DNA of 43,563 nucleotides, taken from the NCBI GenBank assembly GCA_018671175.1, contig JABHIE010000021.1, positions 1 through 43,563 of the forward strand, in the 5' to 3' direction. The notes beneath the pieces were generated by a model. That model was given only the letters and a program-made list of their open reading frames with translations. It was not told the origin of the DNA and searched no databases. The DNA comes from Planctomycetota bacterium (GTDB lineage: Bacteria; Planctomycetota; UBA1135). The position numbers and the translations under genes are program-made. Below, piece by piece: positions 1 to 8,202 of this stretch (positions within the stretch are counted from its first letter, which is position 1; the number at the start of each line of letters is the position of its first letter).

Positions 1-1875
1 CCCATAAGCCGCCACCAAGCACTCGGGCAGATCTTTAATATGCCTCAGAATCTCCCAGCCGCCGACGCCAAACATGTTGGGCAAAATACCTGCGGCTTTG
101 GGGTCGATGCCAAGCATGTGGACACGGATGCCGTCCGCCCGGGCTTCGCGAGTGGCTTGGCGGACATCGGCTAAACCGTACGCGCCCTCGTAGCGATCAA
201 AATCGGTTGGCTTGCCGTCTGAGATTAAAATCAAGTGCTTCCGTCGTGCGGGCGTCTTCGCCAACTCAGCCGTTGCGTGGCGAAGTGCAGGGCCGATGCG
301 TGTGTAGCCTTGTGGTTTAAGACCGCCGAGCCTCGCTCGCCCCAGCGCCCATGGCTCACGCCAACCTTTTATTTCCCACGCTCGGCAGAGGTTTCGCGTA
401 TTTGACGCAAAGGCGATAACTTGCAGTTGATCCCCCAACTTGTCGGCGGCTTCACCCAAAACCATGACCGCTTCGCGAGCGACATCTAAGACGCGGCGAT
501 TATCAATCCAGCTATCGGCGGACAACGAAAGGTCGAGCAAAACCGTAGTCGCAAGATCGCGCTCAACGCGTGGGGTGTCGGCGTAAAACCGACCCTTGCT
601 TGGCTGACCCGCCGCGACCTCGGCGCGGTCTTCGATAACGGACGACAAATCAATCTCAGGGCCATCAAGCAGGCGATTGCGATTGGCGCGCTCGGTGCGG
701 AAGGCTTCGAGCCGGCGAGTTAATTTTGAAATCGCGGACCGCATTTCGCGGCGGAGGTTTGCCCCCCACTCGGCATCTTTCTCTTGGATAACCGTTGGGT
801 AAACCGTGACCCAATTACGGCGATAGGCTCGCGCGACCTCATCCCACTCATCGTATTTTTGGCCGCGATCACTCGGTAATATTTCATGCACATCTGGCAC
901 GCCAGTCGCCCCGTCAAGGTCGGCGCGATAAACGCTATGCACCTCTGGCCCGCCACGAATGAGCTCGCGTAAATCTAATTCATCGAGTGCCTCTTGATGG
1001 TCTTCTAAATCATCTGCGCCATCCATGTGTCGCATATTTCCTGCGAAATTGTCAAGGCTCTCGACTTTTTCAAACACATGCTCTGGCATAGCTTCTTGCT
1101 CGGATTCTTCGTCGACCATCGTGCGATGAACCTCGTCTTTAATAGGCGCTTCTTTTTCGGTTGCGTCTTCTGCGACACCCTCTTCCGATTCGCGCGCAGC
1201 CTTGTCAGCGGCGGCGGCATTAGCACAAGCCAGCTCTTCAGATGGAGAAAGCCAGCCACCCCACAACGCAACACCAGGTGAATCGTTACCCTTTGATGAT
1301 GCACGATTCCAGGATTCTTCAGACCACTTTGGCGTGGAGTCAAAATGATGAAGTAATTCCAAACGGTAAGCCTCTATTAATGCACCGCGTGCACATAATG
1401 AATCGATGGTCGGGCGCGCCGCGATTTCAAGCTGAAGCGCGTGTTCATAACGAATAGAAAAGCCTGGGTATTCAGCACTCAAAGTCAACGCAGCCGCACG
1501 CGCCTGAATCATGGCTTCGCGCTCGTTTGCGGGCGAGGGAGCCTCAGCCAATGCCGCCGCAATCGCAACGCGCACCGTGAAAAACTCAAAGCTCTCTTGA
1601 GCGTCGGCGCCTCGGTCAATGGCCTTAGGCAAACTTAATACGCGCCCGCGCACCCCGCCATTATCTTCGGCCTCACGCACCACAACAGGCCGGCCGGCAA
1701 AAACTTGCGCCAAGGGGGCGAAGGCATCTTGGTGATTTTTGAGCCAAGACGCGCACTCGGCATCATATTTTGGCGGAGGCTCTGGACGGAAACGGCCAAG
1801 CCATTTCCATAAACGCTTAAATGTTTTTTCTTCCCATTCAATAGGAAGCTCGGGCGCTTGCTCTCTAGAAGGCAA
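1..1875 (-). CDS. norD: NorD, nitric oxide reductase activation protein (3' end cut by window edge)
   Basis: This frame is open from the left window edge, so the C-terminus is missing; 625 codons are visible. The C-terminal half is a von Willebrand A domain with a MIDAS motif of the form DxSxS (DLSLS), followed by the NorD-like block LILISDGKPTDFDRYEG. The middle is acidic and low in complexity. NorD works with the AAA+ protein NorQ to insert the non-haem iron into NorB, and the order norC-norB-norQ-norD is the classical one. No ATG lies near the start. I chose TTG at 1875, inside the end of norQ, because GAGG stands nine bases before it; the 11-base overlap suggests translational coupling. 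The function is secure from domain and context; the start is moderately certain. Confidence 0.9.
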   Translation of the reverse strand, partial: MPSREQAPELPIEWEEKTFKRLWKWLGRFRPEPPPKYDAECASWLKNHQDAFAPLAQVFAGRPVVVREAEDNGGVRGRVLSLPKAIDRGADAQESFEFFTVRVAIAAALAEAPSPANEREAMIQARAAALTLSAEYPGFSIRYEHALQLEIAARPTIDSLCARGALIEAYRLELLHHFDSTPKWSEESWNRASSKGNDSPGVALWGGWLSPSEELACANAAAADKAARESEEGVAEDATEKEAPIKDEVHRTMVDEESEQEAMPEHVFEKVESLDNFAGNMRHMDGADDLEDHQEALDELDLRELIRGGPEVHSVYRADLDGATGVPDVHEILPSDRGQKYDEWDEVARAYRRNWVTVYPTVIQEKDAEWGANLRREMRSAISKLTRRLEAFRTERANRNRLLDGPEIDLSSVIEDRAEVAAGQPSKGRFYADTPRVERDLATTVLLDLSLSADSWIDNRRVLDVAREAVMVLGEAADKLGDQLQVIAFASNTRNLCRAWEIKGWREPWALGRARLGGLKPQGYTRIGPALRHATAELAKTPARRKHLILISDGKPTDFDRYEGAYGLADVRQATREARADGIRVHMLGIDPKAAGILPNMFGVGGWEILRHIKDLPECLVAAYG

Positions 1876-2659
1876 GGGCCACCACCTCGCGCAAGGCCGC
1901 TAAAACCTCAGGCTCGTCGGTGAGCGGCTCAAGAATGGCGGCTTGACATGCGGCGCGTGGGGTCATCCCTGCGCTCAAGAGGCGGCAAGCATCGACGAGC
2001 AGGCGAGTCGACGCGCTTTCGGCTAAACCGAGCTCATCGAGGCCACGCAATTTGCCTGCCAGTCGGACGAGGCGCTTGGCAACGGCTTCTTCTACGCCCG
2101 TTTCGCCGACTAGAATCGATGCCTCAAGCTCGGCGCTTGGGTAATCAAAACTCGCACCGACAAATCGTTGGCGAGTCGATGGCTTGAGTTCTTTTAAGCC
2201 ATGTTGATATTGAGGGTTAAAGCTCACGACCATCATGAAGTCGTCGCCGGCCGTTAAGGTCTCGTTGTGGCGATCAAGATACAGCTCTCGCCGATGATCG
2301 GTGAGTGGGTGCAGCGCCACGACCACATCGGGTCGCGCCTCAGCAATCTCGTCTAAATATAAAATCGCGCCTTCGCGCACGGCCCGCGTAACGGGGCCAT
2401 CTTGCCAAACAGTGTCGCCACCGCGAATCAACCAACGCCCCAACAAATCGGTCGCGCTCGTGTCATCGTGACAAGGAACAGTGATGAGCTGGCGGCCCAT
2501 GCGAGCCGCCATATGCTCGATGAAACGAGACTTCCCACACCCCGTTGGCCCCTTGAGCATCAGCGGCAGTTTTTGAGAATGGCACACCTCAAAGAGAGTG
2601 CATTCATCGCCAACGGACTGATAAAACGGGAGCGTCGAAGTGTGGGATGTCGTTTCCAT
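1865..2659 (-). CDS. norQ: NorQ, MoxR-type AAA+ ATPase for nitric oxide reductase maturation
   Basis: This 264-residue protein is a full-length member of the CbbQ/NorQ group of AAA+ ATPases. The Walker A motif GPTGCGKS is near residue 37, the Walker B motif LYLDEIAEA is near residue 95, and a sensor-type stretch with SFNPQYQ and an arginine-rich STRQRF motif follows. It acts in the cytoplasm with NorD to activate the NorCB complex, probably by helping iron insertion. The gene lies 19 bases after norB and overlaps norD by 11 bases, so it is an internal gene of the hemerythrin-norCBQD operon. Confidence 0.93.
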   Translation of the reverse strand: METTSHTSTLPFYQSVGDECTLFEVCHSQKLPLMLKGPTGCGKSRFIEHMAARMGRQLITVPCHDDTSATDLLGRWLIRGGDTVWQDGPVTRAVREGAILYLDEIAEARPDVVVALHPLTDHRRELYLDRHNETLTAGDDFMMVVSFNPQYQHGLKELKPSTRQRFVGASFDYPSAELEASILVGETGVEEAVAKRLVRLAGKLRGLDELGLAESASTRLLVDACRLLSAGMTPRAACQAAILEPLTDEPEVLAALREVVALAF

Positions 2660-2678
2660 GACTACTTATAGTCGAAGA

Positions 2679-4016
2679 TTAATCTTCTTGACCTAATGTT
2701 TCGTCGTTGGGCATGCCGTATGAACAGAAGTTCATGAAAAACAGCACGATGCCCATTGTGAAAAGTGCCGCAGCAATGACCAAGCCGGCGGCGTGAACAT
2801 GAAGTTGCTCTTGGACTTCGAGGAAATCCATGCCACCTTTACGCTCAAGGTAAACCTGCACAACACCCATGACTGCAAACGCGCCGACCATGCCGGTCAT
2901 GCCAATGTTGCTAGTCCAGAATGCCCACTCGGCTTTCCAGTCGGTGTAACGCTTGCGGCCTGTAACTTGCGGAAGAACATAAGCAATCATCGCGAGGATC
3001 AACATTGCATACGCACCCCAAAAAGCCATGTGCCCGTGCATACCCGTGATGAGCGTGCCGTGCGTGTACATGTTTACGGATGGAAGCGTGTGCGCAAAAC
3101 CCAAGAAGCCAGCGCCGACGAATGACATCACGGCACAGCCGATCGTCCAGGTCAGAGCGATTTTGTTTGGATGCTTACGACCACCTTTTCTCGCCATCGC
3201 AATCGCGTACATCGCCATCCCGAGGAAAGCTAGCGGCTCAAGCGCGGAGAAAATACCACCAATCATCAACCAGTAGCCTGGGGCGCCTGTGTAGTAATAG
3301 TGGTGACCCGTGCCGAGGATGCCCGAAAGGAAAGTGAAGCCAACAATGATGTAGAGCCACTTTTCGATAACCTCGCGGTCAACGCCCGTGAGCTTAATCA
3401 AGAGGTAAGACATGATGGCGCCCATGATGAGCTCCCAAACGCCTTCTACCCAGAGGTGAACTACCCACCAGCGGAAGAATGAATCGAAAACAATGTTGTC
3501 GAAAGTAATCATGCCAGGCAGATACAAAAGTGCTGCCGACAGCAAACCAAAGAACAGCACTGAGGCCGTCGTTGTAATGCGCTTGCCTTTCCAGATGGTC
3601 ATCAGCAAGTTGAAGAGGAACGCTAAAACATTAACAACAACAAGGAAGTCAAGCTCGCGCGGAATCTCAAGGAACTTACGGCCTTCCCACCAGTTGAGGT
3701 GGAAGCCAATGACGGCTGTCACGCCTACGAGAAGTAGGGATGCAAGTTGAACCCATGCTAATTTAATCGACCAAAGCTCTCGGCCAGATTCTTCTGGAAT
3801 GATCCAGTATGCCGCGCCCATGAAACCCGCGAGGAGCCAAACGACGAGCAGGTTTTTGTGAGTAGCGGAAGCTGCATTAAACGGAATGATGTCATGCAGG
3901 CCGTCCATGCCCATGTGCGCGAAGCCCATGATGAAGCCGTAGACCAATTGCAAAAGGAACAAGCCCATGCAAGCGGCGAAAAAGTACCAGGCGATTTTTT
4001 GTGATTTGTATTTCAT
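2679..4016 (-). CDS. norB: NorB, catalytic subunit of cytochrome c-type nitric oxide reductase
   Basis: This 445-residue, twelve-helix haem-copper oxidase relative reduces two NO to N2O at a haem b3/non-haem iron centre in the inner membrane. Ligands known from cNOR structures can be seen: the low-spin haem histidine in ATHKNLLV, the FeB histidine and glutamate in HLWVEGVWE, the histidine pair in GTGHHYYYTG and the haem histidines in HVHAAGLV. The length matches cNOR NorB; there is no N-terminal extension as in the quinol-oxidising qNOR, which agrees with the separate norC upstream. It is 12 bases downstream of norC in the same operon. Confidence 0.97.
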   Translation of the reverse strand: MKYKSQKIAWYFFAACMGLFLLQLVYGFIMGFAHMGMDGLHDIIPFNAASATHKNLLVVWLLAGFMGAAYWIIPEESGRELWSIKLAWVQLASLLLVGVTAVIGFHLNWWEGRKFLEIPRELDFLVVVNVLAFLFNLLMTIWKGKRITTTASVLFFGLLSAALLYLPGMITFDNIVFDSFFRWWVVHLWVEGVWELIMGAIMSYLLIKLTGVDREVIEKWLYIIVGFTFLSGILGTGHHYYYTGAPGYWLMIGGIFSALEPLAFLGMAMYAIAMARKGGRKHPNKIALTWTIGCAVMSFVGAGFLGFAHTLPSVNMYTHGTLITGMHGHMAFWGAYAMLILAMIAYVLPQVTGRKRYTDWKAEWAFWTSNIGMTGMVGAFAVMGVVQVYLERKGGMDFLEVQEQLHVHAAGLVIAAALFTMGIVLFFMNFCSYGMPNDETLGQED

Positions 4017-4028
4017 CTTTTTGTCCGG

Positions 4029-4781
4029 TTACTTCAGGGTCAAAAGGAAATCGACGAGCTCTTTGACTTGCGCGTCGCCTAGGCCCAGGTTGGGCATTGT
4101 GGTGTCAGCCTTAATGGTGCTTGGCTCTTGAATCCACTTAGTGAGGTACTTAGCGTCGAAGCGGTTTGCGACACCTGCGAGGTCTGGGCCAACAAGTGCG
4201 CCGCCGCCAATCGTGTGGCAACCTGCGCAAACGGCATTTAAGCTGCGAAGCGTTGCGAGTTGATCGACGCTTGCAGAAGCTGCGGCCGTTGGGGCTGCGG
4301 CCTTTGCTGCTGCTTTTTCAATATCTTGCTCAGGGCCATTATTTGGGTCACCCGTGAAGCCGTTGAGGTCGATATCGCCAACCCAGTTGAAGAAAGCAAT
4401 GGTGTCTGCAATATTCTTTGCGGCCTCTTCTTTGCCAACTTTTTTGGCATCGTAGAAATCGTATTGGACCATCTTGCGACGATTTGGGTAAAAGGCCTGA
4501 GGGTCTTTCAAGAATTCGGTCATCCAGGCCTCGCCGCGGCGGCGGAACACCTGCGTGAGTTCAGGTGCGTAATACGCGCCCTCGCCCATGAGCGTGTGGC
4601 AGCCCATGCAGTTGTTTTCGGTCCAGATTTCAAACCCATGAATCACCTCTGGTGTCATGTTTTCCTCGTGCGAACGGTCGGGAAATTGTGCGATGGTGTC
4701 GACCGTCAAAAAGACGAACGCCGCCGCGCAAATCACCGTGCCGCCCAAGAAGAAGGCTTTCGCTGCTGATTTAGTAAGCAT
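4029..4781 (-). CDS. norC: NorC with an extra C-terminal cytochrome c domain
   Basis: The first 150 residues are a typical NorC: an N-terminal membrane anchor (about residues 9-30) and one haem c site, C58-M-G-C61-H62, followed by the conserved GEGAYYAPELT block. An Ala/Pro-rich linker (about 155-172) then leads to a second class I cytochrome c domain with C185-A-G-C188-H189 and a methionine ligand candidate in TTMPNLG. Usual NorC proteins have about 150 residues and one haem; this one has 250 and two sites. The extra domain probably receives electrons from periplasmic donors or replaces a separate cytochrome. The gene starts 17 bases after the hemerythrin gene. Confidence 0.95.
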   Translation of the reverse strand: MLTKSAAKAFFLGGTVICAAAFVFLTVDTIAQFPDRSHEENMTPEVIHGFEIWTENNCMGCHTLMGEGAYYAPELTQVFRRRGEAWMTEFLKDPQAFYPNRRKMVQYDFYDAKKVGKEEAAKNIADTIAFFNWVGDIDLNGFTGDPNNGPEQDIEKAAAKAAAPTAAASASVDQLATLRSLNAVCAGCHTIGGGALVGPDLAGVANRFDAKYLTKWIQEPSTIKADTTMPNLGLGDAQVKELVDFLLTLK

Positions 4782-4798
4782 TTGTTTATTAAGGGGGG

Positions 4799-5299
4799 TT
4801 AGTGACGAGGCTCGGACTTGCCGGCCTGTTCTCCTGACAGGGCTCTTGGGAAGAGCACCTGATTTTCAAGATGGACATGCATTTGCAGGTCGCCCTTGAA
4901 GTTGGCAAACTCATGATTCAGTTTTTGCCAAGTTGAATTGTCGATGTGAGTCGCACCGAGCTGCTGAATCAGTTGCTCAAGTTGCGCAAGATTCTCGTCG
5001 TGCTCGTGGTGCTCTTGCTCCATTACGCTGATGGGCGCGGCGGCATCATCGCCCATGTCGTCAAGAATCATAGGGAAGAGAACTTCTTCCTCTTTCGCAA
5101 GGTGATCGTGTATTTCAAATTGCCAATTTTCAACAAACCGCAAGACGGCCGCACCGTCCGTGCCAAGCTCGCCTGCCAGCTCGATGAGTCGCGGCAATTG
5201 CTCGCGATGCACCGCATGAAAACGGTCGAGGATGTGCTCGACCAAGGCGCGCAAGCTGCGGCCGGACCAATTTTCGCCTTCGATTGTGAGGGATGTCAT
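4799..5299 (-). CDS. Hemerythrin-domain protein, first gene of the nor operon (RIC/YtfE-like)
   Basis: This is a 166-residue four-helix hemerythrin-like protein. Di-iron ligand candidates occur in the expected order: HILDRFHAVHRE (helix 1), IHDHLAKEEEVLFP (helix 2), EQEHHEHDEN (helix 3) and HVHLENQVLFP (helix 4). YtfE/ScdA/RIC proteins respond to NO by repairing damaged iron-sulfur clusters or handling NO, but this protein lacks the short ScdA N-terminal domain with its cysteines. It leads the norCBQD genes and sits under the sigma-54 element at 5311-5327. The ATG at 5299 is so close to the predicted transcript start that the mRNA may be leaderless. An NO-protective role is inferred. Confidence 0.85.
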   Translation of the reverse strand: MTSLTIEGENWSGRSLRALVEHILDRFHAVHREQLPRLIELAGELGTDGAAVLRFVENWQFEIHDHLAKEEEVLFPMILDDMGDDAAAPISVMEQEHHEHDENLAQLEQLIQQLGATHIDNSTWQKLNHEFANFKGDLQMHVHLENQVLFPRALSGEQAGKSEPRH

Positions 5300-5310
5300 C
5301 CCCAGCGTTA

Positions 5311-5327
5311 TTCAAGCGGCGTGCCAA
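5311..5327 (-). promoter_or_regulatory. Sigma-54 (-24/-12) promoter for hemerythrin-norCBQD
   Basis: Read on the minus strand, the sequence TTGGCACG-CCGC-TTGAA matches the sigma-54 consensus YTGGCACGRNNNTTGCW with correct spacing; the main departure is A for C in the -12 element. It lies 12 bases before the hemerythrin ATG and downstream of palindromes that could bind NorR, a sigma-54 activator encoded divergently. Predicted transcription starts near 5300. Confidence 0.75.
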
Positions 5328-5373
5328 GTTTTGGGGTGAAAAAAGGGGGTTTTTTCTGTGCTCGTTGCGGTTT

Positions 5374-5430
5374 TGACAACCGGCGGCGTTGTCATTAAGA
5401 TAGCGGCGTTGTCTCGGTGGCAACGCCGCT
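5374..5430. promoter_or_regulatory. NorR-type enhancer sites between divergent norR and nor operon
   Basis: Two inverted repeats are seen. One is TGACAAC-N7-GTTGTCA (5374-5394), a perfect 7-base palindrome with a 7-base spacer. The other is AGCGGCGTTG-N9-CAACGCCGCT (5402-5430), ending just before the norR GTG. The 11-mer GCGGCGTTGTC recurs at 5383 and 5403, exactly 20 bases apart, so the sites lie on one face of the helix. They sit about 50-110 bases upstream of the sigma-54 element, a suitable distance for enhancer sites. NorR recognition centres on GT-N7-AC; assignment to NorR is inferred from position and symmetry. Confidence 0.6.
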
Positions 5431-5433
5431 GCT

Positions 5434-7047
5434 GTGAAATCAATCTCTCCCGAAGAATTTAACTTGCTCATGCGTCTTTCTGTAGACCTGAGCTCCTCAC
5501 TCGATTCCGACGACCGCTTTCAGCGACTGGTCGACATCGTAACCGAGGCTCTGCCTGTAGATGCCGTTACGGTTTTGAGTCTCGATGACGACTTGCTAAC
5601 CCCTGTAGCCCAGCACGGGCTGAGCGATGACGCAATGGGGCGTAGTTTTCTTATTTCGCAACACCCGCGCCTTGCACGCATTTGCGAGGCAGGCAAGCCA
5701 GTGGTTTTTGAGCCTGATTGCGAGATGCCCGACCCCTTCGACGGCCTCCTTGCTGCCGCACCTAATCTGAACGAACACATTCATGCTTGCGCGGGATGCC
5801 CGCTTTGGGTGCACGAACGCCTCACGGGAGTGCTGACGCTTGACGCTCTTAAACCCGACGCGTTTGCAAAGATGAGTCGACCATTTCTTGACGCACTCGG
5901 CGCGCTAACTGGCGCGACGCTTCACACTTCTTTGCTAATGCAAGCACTTGAGCAGAGTGCGAAGCGCAGTGGGCTGATTGCGCAAAATTTAATGCAAAGC
6001 GACCGCGCGCGACACGGATCTTACCTTATTGGTAGCGGAGATGTGATGAAGCAGCTTAAAGACGAAATACGCATGGTTGGTGGCTCGCAACTACCCGTCT
6101 TAATTACGGGCGAAACAGGGTCGGGTAAAGAGTTGGCCGTGCAAATGTTACATAAAAGTTCACAGCGGGCCGACCGCACGCTAGTCTATGTAAACTGCGC
6201 CGCATTGCCCGAAACCGTGGCGGAAAGTGAGCTTTTCGGTCATGCCGCCGGTGCGTTTACGGACGCGAAAAACACTCGGCTCGGCAAGTTTCAAATTGCA
6301 GATGGCGCGACTTTGTTTTTAGATGAAATAGGTGAATTACCGCTTTCAGTTCAAGCCAAGCTTTTACGCGTTTTGCAATTCGGCGAGATTCAACGCATGG
6401 GTAGCGATGACCTGAGTCGAGTTGATGTTCGCGTTTTTGCCGCAACAAACCGCGACCTAAATGAAGAAGTTAAAGCCGGGCGTTTCCGCGCGGACTTGCT
6501 GCATCGACTTGATGTTTGCCGGCTGCATGTACCGGCACTTCATGAACACGCGGACGACATCCCTGCGATTGCTGGGCACTTTTGTGATACCGCACGCCTC
6601 CAACTTGGTTCGGGGCGCATTCACCTCACTCCGCAGGCGCGCGAAGCATTGCAAGAATACTCTTGGCCAGGGAATGTCCGAGAATTGGAAAATGTGATTT
6701 CCAGGGCAACCCTGCGTGCTGCGGCTCGTGGTGAGAGGGGCGCGCCTATTTTGCTCAGTGCCCGCGATCTCGGGGAAGACTTTTCCGTGGCTCGTCAGGC
6801 AAATCAAAACGCGGGCGTGCAATTGGCCGCGCCGCTCGAGGCGGAAGGAGTTGCAGCGAATCTCGAGACTCAAACGATGACCGAAAACCTAGTCCTTGGC
6901 GACCTCAAAGAACTTACGACCAACTTCCAAATTCAATTAATCCAACGCGCTATCTCAAAACAAGCTGGGAATCGGTCTGCCGCGGCACGCGAGCTCGGGA
7001 TGCACCGAAGCAACCTTCACCGGTTAATGCAGCGGCTTGAAATGTAA
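5434..7047 (+). CDS. norR: NorR, NO-responsive sigma-54 activator with a GAFTDA variant motif
   Basis: This 537-residue protein aligns along its length with NorR: an N-terminal GAF domain (about 15-170), a central AAA+ domain (about 200-440) and a C-terminal Fis-type helix-turn-helix (about 495-535). Walker A is G226-ETGSGK232 and Walker B is LFLDE ending near 298. D103, in PDPFDG, corresponds to the iron ligand D99 of E. coli NorR, and the HPRL arginine (E. coli R75) is kept, but the position of R81 is Glu. The sigma-54-contact loop reads GAFTDA (273-278) instead of GAFTGA. The start is GTG at 5434, directly after an inverted repeat, so autoregulation is plausible. It is divergent from the nor operon. 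Confidence 0.93.
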   Translation: MKSISPEEFNLLMRLSVDLSSSLDSDDRFQRLVDIVTEALPVDAVTVLSLDDDLLTPVAQHGLSDDAMGRSFLISQHPRLARICEAGKPVVFEPDCEMPDPFDGLLAAAPNLNEHIHACAGCPLWVHERLTGVLTLDALKPDAFAKMSRPFLDALGALTGATLHTSLLMQALEQSAKRSGLIAQNLMQSDRARHGSYLIGSGDVMKQLKDEIRMVGGSQLPVLITGETGSGKELAVQMLHKSSQRADRTLVYVNCAALPETVAESELFGHAAGAFTDAKNTRLGKFQIADGATLFLDEIGELPLSVQAKLLRVLQFGEIQRMGSDDLSRVDVRVFAATNRDLNEEVKAGRFRADLLHRLDVCRLHVPALHEHADDIPAIAGHFCDTARLQLGSGRIHLTPQAREALQEYSWPGNVRELENVISRATLRAAARGERGAPILLSARDLGEDFSVARQANQNAGVQLAAPLEAEGVAANLETQTMTENLVLGDLKELTTNFQIQLIQRAISKQAGNRSAAARELGMHRSNLHRLMQRLEM

Positions 7048-7054
7048 GTTATGC

Positions 7055-7084
7055 TTGACTTTTCCTTATTGAGACCTATTCTCA
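7055..7084 (+). promoter_or_regulatory. Sigma-70-type promoter with overlapping palindrome
   Basis: TTGACT (7055-7060), a 16-base spacer and TATTCT (7077-7082) form a reasonable sigma-70 promoter just after norR. The palindrome TGAGA-N5-TCTCA (7070-7084) covers the -10 box and could be a repressor site. The following ATG at 7092 is about 9 bases from the -10 box and has no Shine-Dalgarno sequence, which suggests a leaderless or nearly leaderless transcript for the next gene. Confidence 0.45.
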
Positions 7085-7091
7085 TGTCGCG

Positions 7092-7586
7092 ATGACACAC
7101 CAAATCCTTGTTCTTCTCCACCTCATTGGTGCGATCTTCTTCGTCGGCGCTATTGCGCTTGAGGTTTTGTGCCTCGACTCCATGCGCAAACACCTCGGCG
7201 AAGAGATGTTCCAAAAGGTCGAATTCTTGCTTTTCCGCCGAATTAAGCGCGTTTACCCGCTCTTTGTTCTGCCGATGTATGCGATTGGTTTTCATTTCTA
7301 TTTCCAATACGCACCCGACAGCTGGGAGCTTTACACCCAATGGCTCGGCACGCATTTTGGCTCAATGCTGACCCTTAAAGCGATTTTGGCAATTGTGCTT
7401 TTAGGTGTTTTCCTGACCTCGCCCTTTACATTTATGCGACCGCAACCCAACAAACTGAAGCACTTCTTTGTGATTACGGGCGATGCAAAAGACATGAAAA
7501 CCGAGCATTTTAGATTCATTCATTATGGCGTCTTTACGCTGGGGCTGATTATTGTCATCCTCGCAAAAATGATGTTCGTGGGTTAA
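7092..7586 (+). CDS. Four-helix integral membrane protein in the NO-reduction cluster (CopD/DUF2269-like)
   Basis: The 164-residue protein has about four hydrophobic helices (near 5-25, 50-70, 90-112 and 142-160). A histidine in the first helix (LLHLIGAIFF) and one before the last helix (FIHYGVFTLG) are placed like haem b ligands of CopD-type membrane proteins. I do not recognise a named family with certainty. It is followed after 5 bases by norE and then norF, so it probably belongs to a small operon supporting NO reductase or respiratory electron flow. The role is inferred only from position. Confidence 0.6.
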   Translation: MTHQILVLLHLIGAIFFVGAIALEVLCLDSMRKHLGEEMFQKVEFLLFRRIKRVYPLFVLPMYAIGFHFYFQYAPDSWELYTQWLGTHFGSMLTLKAILAIVLLGVFLTSPFTFMRPQPNKLKHFFVITGDAKDMKTEHFRFIHYGVFTLGLIIVILAKMMFVG

Positions 7587-7591
7587 TAGGC

Positions 7592-8200
7592 ATGATGAAT
7601 CCTTCGAGTGAGGCAGCTTTGTCGGGCAAATCGAGCAACGCATCAACTTGGCGACCGCTACCTGGCGATGCCGCGTGGTGGATGTTTCTCACAGCAGAGT
7701 TTGCGACGATTTGTATTTTTTGTGTGACCTTTGCGGTCATGCGGGCGGCAGACCCTGTTGGCTTTGCGGCTAGTCAGGCGCACCTCGACCCGACGCTGGC
7801 GTTTACGAATACTCTCATTCTCATTACAAGTGGCTGGTGTGCAGCGCGTGGAGTCTTAGCTATCAAGGGTGGTCGCGCAAAGGCGACTAGCTATTGGTAT
7901 GGTGCAGCTCTTTTGCTGGGTGTCGTCTTCTTATTCATTAAGACTTCGGAATACTCGGCTAAGTCTGCCGAAGGGATTTCACTCGGCACCGACACTTTCT
8001 TTTTCTTCTACTACTTTTTAACGGGCTTTCATTACTTGCATGTCATGCTCGGCGTGGTTTTTTTGGGCTACATTATTGTTAAGACAAGTCGTGGCGCAAT
8101 CGATGAAGCCACTGTGCACAACACCGAATCTTCTGCGGCCTTCTGGCACATGCTCGATTTGGTTTGGGTCATTCTTTTCCCGCTTCTATATTTGCTCTAG
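7592..8200 (+). CDS. norE: NorE, cytochrome c oxidase subunit III-like protein
   Basis: This 202-residue, five-helix membrane protein has the features of the short subunit III family: WWMFLTAEFATICIF near the start, FTNTLILITSGW, and FYYFLTGFHYLHVMLG followed by SAAFWHMLDLVWVILFPLLY at the end. NorE is not needed for catalysis but improves NO reductase activity in Paracoccus-type systems. It lies in a norR-adjacent operon with norF, which supports NorE rather than a subunit of an aa3 oxidase; no oxidase subunit I or II genes are present. Two adjacent ATG codons occur; the first, at 7592, was used. Confidence 0.88.
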   Translation: MMNPSSEAALSGKSSNASTWRPLPGDAAWWMFLTAEFATICIFCVTFAVMRAADPVGFAASQAHLDPTLAFTNTLILITSGWCAARGVLAIKGGRAKATSYWYGAALLLGVVFLFIKTSEYSAKSAEGISLGTDTFFFFYYFLTGFHYLHVMLGVVFLGYIIVKTSRGAIDEATVHNTESSAAFWHMLDLVWVILFPLLYLL

Positions 8201-8202
8201 CC

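Noticed and set aside
4260-4769. 169-residue plus-strand frame opposite norC
   Set aside because: It is the complement of a well-supported cytochrome gene and shows no recognisable domain.
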